A stretch of 39,324 nucleotides of DNA from positions 2,415 through 41,738 of the forward strand of contig LM655201.1 in NCBI GenBank assembly GCA_000824825.2. The letters are read 5' to 3'. Each line of letters begins with the position of its first letter. Position 1 is the first letter of the stretch. Below the pieces are notes generated by a model. That model had not been told where the DNA came from. It did no database searches and worked only from the letters and a program-made list of their open reading frames with translations. This document shows, in pieces, positions 33,339-39,324 of the stretch. Position numbers and translations under genes: made by a program. The stretch is from Mesorhizobium sp. ORS 3324 (GTDB lineage Bacteria; Pseudomonadota; Alphaproteobacteria; Rhizobiales; Rhizobiaceae).

Positions 33339-33464
33339 TTACTTCTCCTTGATGCGCATCGCCTTGACCGGCGGTGCCTTCGGAGCCGGGGCCGCGGCTG
33401 GTTTCTTCGCGTCCTTTTTCGGCTTGCGGGGTTCCTTGCCCGCCTTCATCGCACCCTTAGCCAT
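33339..33464 (-). CDS. 41-residue Lys/Pro/Ala-rich basic protein
   Basis: Reading the minus strand from 33464 gives a 41-residue product starting MAKGAMKAGKEPRKPKKDAK, continuing KPAAAPAPKAPPVKAMR and ending IKEK before TAA. A strong ribosome site, GGAGGAG, lies six bases before the ATG, which supports it as a real gene. Small basic proteins starting MAKG-x-M/Q and rich in K-K-P-K are, as I recall, widespread in Rhizobiales and uncharacterised. The composition suggests a disordered nucleic-acid-binding or ribosome-associated peptide, which is only inference. A longer open frame on the opposite strand (33187-33498) lacks such support. Confidence 0.75.
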   Translation of the reverse strand: MAKGAMKAGKEPRKPKKDAKKPAAAPAPKAPPVKAMRIKEK

Positions 33465-33712
33465 GATTCGCTCCTCCGATTGTGGGCGGCACGAGTGAAA
33501 CAAGAGAAAGGCCGGTCCGCAAGAGGCCGCTTGCCGCCGGGGGAGCGGATGTCAACCGTTTTTCCCTTTATCCAGCGGCCTTGAAACAGGCTTCGGGCAA
33601 CGGGGATAGGACGTTCGTCAGCATCTTGAACCTCGGAACGGCTTGCGCATTGTCTGTGGAGCTTAGGCCGCGCGGTCGTTAAGCTCGATGCATCTCTTAG
33701 GGTCAGAAGCGA
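33465..33712. other. Gap between the small basic gene and the CDF gene
   Basis: It presumably holds two divergent promoters. I could not pick boxes with confidence and see no gene or repeat. Confidence 0.5.
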
Positions 33713-34672
33713 ATGGCAGGGCATGCCGGCTCGAAACGGGTGATCTACGCTGCGCTCACCGGCAATCTCGCGATCGCGCTGACAAAGTTCGCCGCAGCAC
33801 TCTTCACCGGCTCCTCCTCCATGCTGTCTGAAGGCATGCATTCGCTTGTCGATACCGGCAATGGCGCGCTTCTGCTCCACGGCATGCGGCGCGCCGCGCG
33901 CCCGGCCGATCGCACGCACCCGCTCGGCCACGGGCGCGAGCTCTATTTCTGGAGTTTTATCGTCGCGTTGCTGGTCTTCGCGCTGGGTGCCGGCATTTCC
34001 TTCTATGAAGGCGTCATCCACATCATGGCGCCCGAACCGGTCGTCAACGCCAAGGTCAACTACATCGTGCTTGGCCTGTCCTTCCTGTTTGAGGGCAGTT
34101 CCTGGCTGGTGGCGCTGAAGCAGTTCCGTCAGCAGAAGGGCCGACAGGGCTGGTTCGAAGCGGTGCGGCTCAGCAAGGATCCGAGCGTCTACACCGTGCT
34201 GTTCGAGGACAGTGTGGCACTCCTTGGCCTGGTCGTCGCCTTTGCCGGAATTCTGTCTTCCGAATGGCTCGGCATCCCAGAACTCGACGGCGCCGGCTCG
34301 ATCGGCATCGCGATCATCCTTGGCGCGACCGCGATCTTCCTGGCGCGCGAGAGCAAGGGCCTGCTTCTGGGCGAGCCGGCCTCTGCCGAAGTGCAGCGCA
34401 AAGTGCTGGCGATCGTTGAAGACGACCCCGCGGTGCAAATGGCGAACGGCGTGCTGAGCGTTCATATCGGTCCCGAGGAAATCGTCGCCGGCCTCAGCAT
34501 CGAATTCGAGGACCATCTGACCGCGCCTGAGATCGAAGCATGTATCGAGCGCCTGGAGGCGCGGCTGAAGGAGGAGATGCCGGAGATTACCAGGCTGTTC
34601 GTCAAGCCGCAGGCCGCCGGGACATGGGAGCAACGGCGAAAGGCCATCGCCGAGGCCGCTCGCGAGGATTAG
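33713..34672 (+). CDS. Cation diffusion facilitator (CDF) metal transporter
   Basis: The 319-residue inner-membrane product is predicted to export divalent metal such as zinc or manganese in exchange for protons. It shows the CDF pattern: helix 2 metal site SEGMHSLVDTGN (His43, Asp47), the loop HPLGHGRELYFWSF and the helix 5 site TVLFEDSVALLG (Glu165, Asp166). The C-terminal cytoplasmic domain (GVLSVHIGPEEIVAGLSIEFEDHL) follows. The FED variant in helix 5 is like that of the SLC30A9 branch rather than the classic H-x-x-x-D zinc exporters, so metal preference is open. Confidence 0.92.
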   Translation: MAGHAGSKRVIYAALTGNLAIALTKFAAALFTGSSSMLSEGMHSLVDTGNGALLLHGMRRAARPADRTHPLGHGRELYFWSFIVALLVFALGAGISFYEGVIHIMAPEPVVNAKVNYIVLGLSFLFEGSSWLVALKQFRQQKGRQGWFEAVRLSKDPSVYTVLFEDSVALLGLVVAFAGILSSEWLGIPELDGAGSIGIAIILGATAIFLARESKGLLLGEPASAEVQRKVLAIVEDDPAVQMANGVLSVHIGPEEIVAGLSIEFEDHLTAPEIEACIERLEARLKEEMPEITRLFVKPQAAGTWEQRRKAIAEAARED

Positions 34673-34705
34673 ATAGGGTTTGGCTGAACTTTGAGGAGAA
34701 GGCTG

Positions 34706-35110
34706 ATGAAGATCGACGGCGGGTGCCATTGCGGCGCCATCACCTACGAGGCCGAGGTCGATCCCGAGAAGACCTCGATCTGCCACTGTACGGATTGCCA
34801 GCAGCTCACCGGCACTGCCTTCCGCGTCACGGTGCGGGTGCCGGAGGAAGACTACCGCATCACCAAGGGCACGCCCAAGGTCTATATCAAGACCGGGTCG
34901 AGCGGCGCTAAGCGGGCCCAGGGCTTTTGCGGCGATTGCGGCTCGCATCTTTATGCCACATCCGTCGGCGACGGGCCGAAGGTCTACGGCATCAGGACCG
35001 GCACGGCCCGCCAGCGCGATCAGCTGGTGCCGAGGACACAATACTGGCACCGCTCGGCGCTGCACTGGCTGCCGGAATTCGAAGGCACCAGGATCATCGA
35101 GGAGCAGTAG
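34706..35110 (+). CDS. GFA-family (Mss4-like) zinc protein
   Basis: The 134-residue product has the zinc-binding pattern of the glutathione-dependent formaldehyde-activating enzyme family: GGCHCG (Cys7, Cys9), ICHCTDCQ (Cys26, Cys28, Cys31) and GFCGDCG (Cys75, Cys78). Most family members have not been shown to act on formaldehyde, so the name is structural only. AGGAG lies about eight bases before the ATG. It follows the CDF gene by 33 bases and may share its transcript. The rmuC gene is convergent, with three bases between stops. Confidence 0.92.
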   Translation: MKIDGGCHCGAITYEAEVDPEKTSICHCTDCQQLTGTAFRVTVRVPEEDYRITKGTPKVYIKTGSSGAKRAQGFCGDCGSHLYATSVGDGPKVYGIRTGTARQRDQLVPRTQYWHRSALHWLPEFEGTRIIEEQ

Positions 35111-35113
35111 TGC

Positions 35114-36367
35114 TCAGTCGCCGTCTTCGACCACCCTGAGCCGCAATTGCCCGGTCTTGGAGTCCGCCACCCGCGCGCCGGCCTCCACCTTGGCCGGGCC
35201 ACTGCGCGGCGGCTCGGCCTCGCCTTCGCCAAACTCCAGCGCCTCGATCTTCTGGCCGCGCTTGGTGACCTTCGATGTCGAGACGAGGATGTCGTCGATA
35301 TCCTTGGCAGCCTGGCCGAAATGCGTCTGCAGCCGGCGCACGCGTTCGTCGACGCGCGCCACGTCCTCCATCAGGCGGATCACCTCGCCCTGGATCAGAT
35401 GCGCCTGCTCGCGCATGCGCGCGTCCTTAAGGATCGCCTGGATGACCTGGATCGACAGCATCAAGAGCGACGGCGAGACGATGACGACGCGGGCGCGGTG
35501 CGCCTTCTGCACGACCGCCTCGAAATTCTCGTGGATCTCGGCGAACACCGATTCCGACGGCACGAACATGAAGGCGGTGTCCTGTGTCTCGCCCTGGATC
35601 AGATATTTCTCGGCGATATCGCGGATATGCACCTCGATGTCGCGCCGGAACGCCTGCGCCGCCACTTTCTGCAAGTCGACGCCCTCGGCGGCACGGATGG
35701 CGTTCCAGGCCTCCAGCGGAAACTTTGCGTCGATGGCAAGCATAGGCGCGCCGTTCGGCATCCGCACCAGGCAGTCCGGCCGGCTGCCGTTGGAGAGGCT
35801 CGCCTGGAACTCGTAGGCGCCGTGCGGCAGGCCGTCGGCGATAATCGCTTCCATGCGCGACTGGCCGAAGGCGCCGCGCGTCTGCTTGTTGGAGAGGATC
35901 GCCTGCAGCTGCACGACCTGGCCGGCGAGCGACTGGATGTTGCCCTGCGCGGTATCGATCACCGCCAGCCGCTCCTGCAGCTTGGCCAGGCTCTCATGCG
36001 TCGACTTGGTCTGCTCGGCCATGGTCTGGCCGAGGCGGCCGGTCATCGCGTCGAGCCGCTGGCCGAGCGACTGGGTGAGCTCGGCCTGCCTGGCGCCGAA
36101 CACTTCGGCGATCGCGCCCATGCGCCCTTGCATCTCGGCTTGCGCCTGCAGGATGTCCGCCATCCTGGCCTCGGTGTCGCGGGCATGGTCGGCCGCTTCG
36201 GCCGCCGCCAGCGCGCGCGCCTTGCCCGCGCGCCAGAGCGCGACGACGAGCGCCAGGAACAATGCCAGCAGCAGAAGCGCGCCAAAACCGAGCGCTTCCC
36301 CGAGCGTGATCGTGGTGGCGCCGAGCCGCGCGACCGGTTCTGAAAGGATGGAGGTCATGTCGTTCAT
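35114..36367 (-). CDS. rmuC: DNA recombination protein RmuC
   Basis: The 417-residue product has one N-terminal membrane helix (GFGALLLLALFLALVVALW) and a long coiled coil from about residue 45 to 165. The RmuC nuclease-like domain follows, seen in PDCLVRMPNGAPMLAIDAKFPLEAW, TAFMFVPSESVFAEIHENF and ARVVIVSPSLLMLSIQVIQAI. E. coli RmuC limits inversions at short inverted repeats. I chose the ATG at 36367; a GTG at 36400 would add 11 residues. It diverges from def. Confidence 0.94.
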   Translation of the reverse strand: MNDMTSILSEPVARLGATTITLGEALGFGALLLLALFLALVVALWRAGKARALAAAEAADHARDTEARMADILQAQAEMQGRMGAIAEVFGARQAELTQSLGQRLDAMTGRLGQTMAEQTKSTHESLAKLQERLAVIDTAQGNIQSLAGQVVQLQAILSNKQTRGAFGQSRMEAIIADGLPHGAYEFQASLSNGSRPDCLVRMPNGAPMLAIDAKFPLEAWNAIRAAEGVDLQKVAAQAFRRDIEVHIRDIAEKYLIQGETQDTAFMFVPSESVFAEIHENFEAVVQKAHRARVVIVSPSLLMLSIQVIQAILKDARMREQAHLIQGEVIRLMEDVARVDERVRRLQTHFGQAAKDIDDILVSTSKVTKRGQKIEALEFGEGEAEPPRSGPAKVEAGARVADSKTGQLRLRVVEDGD

Positions 36368-36470
36368 GGAGGCAGCATAACCGATTCGGCCTGCTGGCAC
36401 AGATCAAAACGTGAACATTTCAGAGCTGTCCCGGTTGACGCCTTTCCAACGAGGTCTTAGGTGAGACGCC

Positions 36471-37001
36471 ATGTCGATCAAGCCGCTCATCATCCTTCCC
36501 GATCCCCTCCTGCGCCAGGTTTCCAAACCGGTCGAGCGCGTCGACAGCGATTTGCGCAAGCTCGCCGACGATATGCTGGAGACCATGTATGACGCGCCGG
36601 GCATCGGGCTGGCGGCGATCCAGGTCGGCGAGCCGCTGCGCGTGCTGGTGATCGACCTCGCCAAGGAAGGCGAGCCGCCGGCGCCGCATGTCTTCATCAA
36701 TCCGGAAATCCTCGAAAGCTCCGACCAGCGCTCGGTCTATGAGGAAGGCTGCCTGTCGATCCCCGACTATTATGCCGAGGTCGAGCGTCCGGCCGCGGTG
36801 CGGGTGAAGTATCTCGACCGCGACGGCAAGCTGCAGGAGATTGACGCCGAAGGCCTGATGGCGACCTGCCTGCAGCACGAGATCGACCATTTGAACGGCG
36901 TGCTGTTCATCGACCACATCTCGAAGCTGAAGCGCGACATGGTGGTGAGGAAGTTCAAGAAGCTCGCCAAGGAGAAGGCGCCGGGCAAGATGGTGGGCTA
37001 G
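36471..37001 (+). CDS. def: Peptide deformylase
   Basis: The enzyme removes the formyl group from the N-terminal methionine of new proteins. The 176-residue product has the three motifs: GIGLAAIQ at 44-51, EEGCLSIP at 91-98 with metal ligand Cys94, and QHEIDHLNG with His136, Glu137 and His140. The fmt gene begins six bases after its stop, so the formyl cycle is encoded as one unit. Confidence 0.98.
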   Translation: MSIKPLIILPDPLLRQVSKPVERVDSDLRKLADDMLETMYDAPGIGLAAIQVGEPLRVLVIDLAKEGEPPAPHVFINPEILESSDQRSVYEEGCLSIPDYYAEVERPAAVRVKYLDRDGKLQEIDAEGLMATCLQHEIDHLNGVLFIDHISKLKRDMVVRKFKKLAKEKAPGKMVG

Positions 37002-37006
37002 GGGGC

Positions 37007-37942
37007 ATGCCCCTTCGCGTCATCTTCATGGGCACGCCGGACTTTTCCGTGCCGACGCTCAGCGCCATAGCCGAGGCAGGCCACGACATCGCGGCCGTCT
37101 ACACCCAGCCGCCGCGCGCCGCCGGCCGGCGCGGGCTGGAACTGACGCCGTCGCCCGTGCAGGGCGAGGCGGAACGGCTTGGCCTCGAGGTGCGCACGCC
37201 AACGTCGCTGAAAGGCGGGGCCGAGCAGCAGGCCTTTGCCGACTTGCGCGCCGATGTCGCCGTGGTTGTCGCCTATGGCCTGCTCCTGCCGAAACCCGTC
37301 CTGGAGGCGACCAGGCTCGGCTGTCTCAACGGCCATGCCTCACTTTTGCCGCGCTGGCGCGGTGCTGCTCCCATCCAGCGCGCCATCATGGCCGGCGATG
37401 CTGAGACCGGCATGATGGTGATGCGCATGGAAGAAGGTTTGGACACCGGTCCGGTAGCATTGGTTGAAAAATGCGCCATCGGACGCGATATGACCGCCGG
37501 CGAATTGCATGACCGCCTGATGGCGATAGGCGCTTCGCTGATGGTGGAAGCGCTCGCGCAGTTGGGGATAAATTGTCTGACATTTACCCCGCAGGCGACG
37601 GCGGGGGTGACCTACGCCAGAAAAATCGATAAATCGGAGACGCGCGTTGACTGGACGCGGCCTGCCGGCGAAGTCCACAATCACATTCGCGGCCTCTCGC
37701 CCTTTCCGGGTGCGTGGAGCGAGGTCGAAATTGGTGGCCGCATGGAGCGGCTGAAACTGCTTCGCTCGACGCTGTCTGATGGCGTCGGCGAGTCGGGAGG
37801 AATTCTCGATGACCGCCTGACGGTCGCCTGCGGGTCAGGCGCGGTCCGGCTGGTCGAAGTTCAACGGGCGGGCGGAAGGCCCGCCGCCGCGCAGGAGTTT
37901 TTGCGCGGGGCCAAGATCGAAAAAGGAATGAAACTCAAATGA
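37007..37942 (+). CDS. fmt: Methionyl-tRNA formyltransferase
   Basis: The enzyme formylates the initiator Met-tRNA using 10-formyltetrahydrofolate. The 311-residue product starts MPLRVIFMGTPDFSVPTL and carries the catalytic set Asn108, His110 and Asp146, with the loop SLLPRWRGAAPIQRAI at 112-127 and LDTGPV. The C-terminal OB-like domain holds GLSPFPGAW. Its stop overlaps the ATG of the next gene by four bases (ATGA). Confidence 0.98.
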   Translation: MPLRVIFMGTPDFSVPTLSAIAEAGHDIAAVYTQPPRAAGRRGLELTPSPVQGEAERLGLEVRTPTSLKGGAEQQAFADLRADVAVVVAYGLLLPKPVLEATRLGCLNGHASLLPRWRGAAPIQRAIMAGDAETGMMVMRMEEGLDTGPVALVEKCAIGRDMTAGELHDRLMAIGASLMVEALAQLGINCLTFTPQATAGVTYARKIDKSETRVDWTRPAGEVHNHIRGLSPFPGAWSEVEIGGRMERLKLLRSTLSDGVGESGGILDDRLTVACGSGAVRLVEVQRAGGRPAAAQEFLRGAKIEKGMKLK

Positions 37943-38445
37943 GCATGATGTCGATACGCGCGGCGACGCCGCGGGATCGCGAGGCGATCCGTCTCGTCGA
38001 AGAGCATGCCTTCGGCCAGCAGACCGAGGCCGGCTTGGTCGACGCGCTGGTGACCGGCGGGGACGCCGTCGTCGAGCTGGTGGCGGAAGAGGATGGCCAG
38101 GTCGTCGGCCACATTTTGTTCTCCAGGCTTTTCGTGCAGAACGGCGGCAAGCGTTTCGCGGCCGTGGCGCTGGCGCCGCTGGCGGTGGAACCGTCCTTCC
38201 ACGGTACCGGCATCGGCGGCGCGCTGATCCGCGAGGCGCATGTTCGCCTCAAGGAAGCCGGCGAGACGCTGGCTGTGGTGCTCGGCGATCCGGCCTATTA
38301 CGGTCGCTTCGGCTACAGCCATGCCCGCGCGCAAAAATTCGAGAGCGAGTACCAGGGCGAGGCGCTGCAGGCGCTGGCCTGGGGCGAGGCGCCCGAGACC
38401 GGCAAGCTGGTCTACGCTTCGGCTTTCACCGCGCTCGCTGCTTAG
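37939..38445 (+). CDS. GNAT-family N-acetyltransferase (YhbS-like)
   Basis: The 168-residue product is a GNAT protein with acetyl-CoA motif A in LAVEPSFHGTGIGGALIREA and the YhbS hallmark VVLGDPAYYGRFGYSHA near residue 120. The substrate is unknown. It overlaps fmt by four bases and precedes truA by 24 bases, so it is cotranscribed with genes for initiator-tRNA formylation and tRNA pseudouridylation. A role in the same process would be speculative. Confidence 0.93.
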   Translation: MSMMSIRAATPRDREAIRLVEEHAFGQQTEAGLVDALVTGGDAVVELVAEEDGQVVGHILFSRLFVQNGGKRFAAVALAPLAVEPSFHGTGIGGALIREAHVRLKEAGETLAVVLGDPAYYGRFGYSHARAQKFESEYQGEALQALAWGEAPETGKLVYASAFTALAA

Positions 38446-38469
38446 GCGGGCGGGAACGAACCGCAGAGC

Positions 38470-39234
38470 ATGCCGCGTTTTCGGCTCGACATCGAATATG
38501 ACGGCAGCCAATTCGCCGGCTGGCAGCATCAGGCGGACCAGCCTTCGGTGCAGCAGGCGATCGAGCAGGCGATCGAAAAGTTCTGCGGCGAAGAGGTAAG
38601 AATACGTGCCGCCGGCCGCACCGATGCCGGCGTGCACGCCACCGCCCAGGTAGCGCATGTCGATCTCGCCAAGGCCTGGCCGGGCGACAAGGTGCGCGAT
38701 GCCGTCAACGCCCATCTGCAGGCGGCCGGCGCGCGCGTCGCCATCCTCAGGGCGGCCATCGTCGCCGACGATTTTGACGCCCGCTTCTCCGCCACCGGCC
38801 GCCATTATCTCTATCGCATCCTCAACCGCCGCGCCCCGTCGGCGCTGGAAAAGGGCAAGGTCTGGTGGGTGCCCAAGCGGCTCGATGCCGAGGCCATGCA
38901 CGAAGCGGCGAAGGTGCTGCTCGGGCGGCACGATTTCACCACCTTCCGTTCCACCCAGTGCCAGGCCGAGAGCCCGGTCCGCACGCTGGCGCGCCTCGAT
39001 GTCAGCCGCTCGGGCGATCTCATCGAGGTGCGGACCTCTGCGCGTTCCTTCCTGCACAATCAGGTGCGCTCGATGGTCGGCTCGCTGCGGCGCGTCGGCG
39101 ACGGCTCCTGGAGCGCCGCCGATCTCAAGGCGGCGCTCGAAGCGCGCGACCGTGCCGCCTGCGGCCAGGTGGCCCCGCCGGACGGGCTTTTTCTCGTCGG
39201 GGTGGATTATCCGCAGACAGACACGGCCGGGTGA
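38470..39234 (+). CDS. truA: tRNA pseudouridine(38-40) synthase
   Basis: The enzyme converts uridines 38, 39 and 40 in the tRNA anticodon arm to pseudouridine. The 254-residue product begins MPRFRLDIEYDGSQFAGWQ and has the catalytic aspartate Asp52 in RAAGRTDAGVHATAQVAH. It also has RHYLYRIL, HDFTTFRSTQCQAESPVRTL and FLHNQVRSMVGSL. It closes the def-fmt-GNAT-truA unit. The last 90 bases of the window after it contain no gene. Confidence 0.98.
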   Translation: MPRFRLDIEYDGSQFAGWQHQADQPSVQQAIEQAIEKFCGEEVRIRAAGRTDAGVHATAQVAHVDLAKAWPGDKVRDAVNAHLQAAGARVAILRAAIVADDFDARFSATGRHYLYRILNRRAPSALEKGKVWWVPKRLDAEAMHEAAKVLLGRHDFTTFRSTQCQAESPVRTLARLDVSRSGDLIEVRTSARSFLHNQVRSMVGSLRRVGDGSWSAADLKAALEARDRAACGQVAPPDGLFLVGVDYPQTDTAG

Positions 39235-39324
39235 AAGATCGGTTCCTGTAGTCCAAGTACGCCAAGAGTGAGCTTCCGGCTTGTGCTGGAGATGGCCAAT
39301 TGTCGGCGTCGGCGCCGCCCCTCA

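Noticed and set aside
33187..33498. 103-residue plus-strand frame over the small basic gene
   Set aside because: It has no ribosome site and looks like low-complexity antisense of the Lys/Pro/Ala gene.
33446..35065. 539-residue minus-strand frame opposite the CDF and GFA genes
   Set aside because: Both genes on the plus strand have intact family motifs. This frame has none.
34706..35110. Formaldehyde-detoxification enzyme
   Set aside because: The GFA name reflects the zinc fold only. No formaldehyde dehydrogenase is nearby, so no such role is claimed.

Overview
The window is high-GC chromosomal DNA from an alphaproteobacterium of the order Rhizobiales, most likely Mesorhizobium. The best single clue is the product of the minus-strand gene at 8235-9302. 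As I remember the published MloK1 potassium channel of Mesorhizobium loti, it is close to identical, with the same 355-residue length and the cAMP-contacting arginine at residue 307. An arylamine N-acetyltransferase like that of M. loti, a PmtA-type phospholipid methyltransferase next to dnaJ-dnaK, an RpoH promoter of the alphaproteobacterial type and several rhizobial intergenic repeats agree with this. The gene content is mostly chromosomal housekeeping. I see no prophage, transposase, integron, CRISPR array, rRNA or tRNA.

Layout. 1-6.4 kb: malate synthase G (glcB), a GNAT acetyltransferase, an HdeD-like membrane protein plus TetR regulator behind a perfect 18-bp palindrome, a small secreted Cys-rich protein and a beta-lactamase-fold hydrolase. 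6.5-10.7 kb: the YifB/ComM ATPase, the MloK1-type channel, a frameshifted cupin remnant and glutathione synthetase (gshB). 10.7-15.5 kb: a GtrA-like protein and a dolichol-phosphate-mannose-synthase-like GT2 enzyme, divergent from a GT-C-like polytopic protein, then a hybrid GGDEF-EAL protein. 15.8-19.0 kb: a tightly overlapping sugar operon (SDR dehydrogenase, dgoK, dgoA, SMP-30 lactonase) that fits the De Ley-Doudoroff galactose route. 19.2-22.8 kb: an orphan Ddl-like ATP-grasp enzyme, a DUF1330 protein, pyrF, an FMN reductase and pmtA. 22.9-26.3 kb: dnaJ and dnaK with a terminator and a heat-shock promoter. 26.6-32.5 kb: an L,D-transpeptidase lipoprotein, an inositol-monophosphatase-family enzyme, two LLM flavin oxidoreductases, the N-acetyltransferase and an AI-2E-family transporter. 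32.6-36.4 kb: a DUF6481 coiled-coil protein, a 41-residue basic protein, a CDF metal transporter, a GFA protein and rmuC. 36.4-39.2 kb: def-fmt-GNAT-truA.

The least explained material is not one dramatic locus. It consists of (i) five copies of a two-hairpin intergenic repeat that occurs in two sequence versions whose stems appear to change together while the loops stay similar; (ii) a Gtr-like three-gene surface-glycosylation module; (iii) the palindrome/HdeD/TetR module, whose regulator has cysteines placed like those of the electrophile sensor NemR; (iv) small uncharacterised rhizobial genes (the secreted CCGGHDC protein, the 41-residue Lys/Pro/Ala protein and DUF6481 with a tandem 22-bp repeat upstream); and (v) the ATP-grasp enzyme. 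All assignments come from reading the sequence and remembering families. No database search was run.
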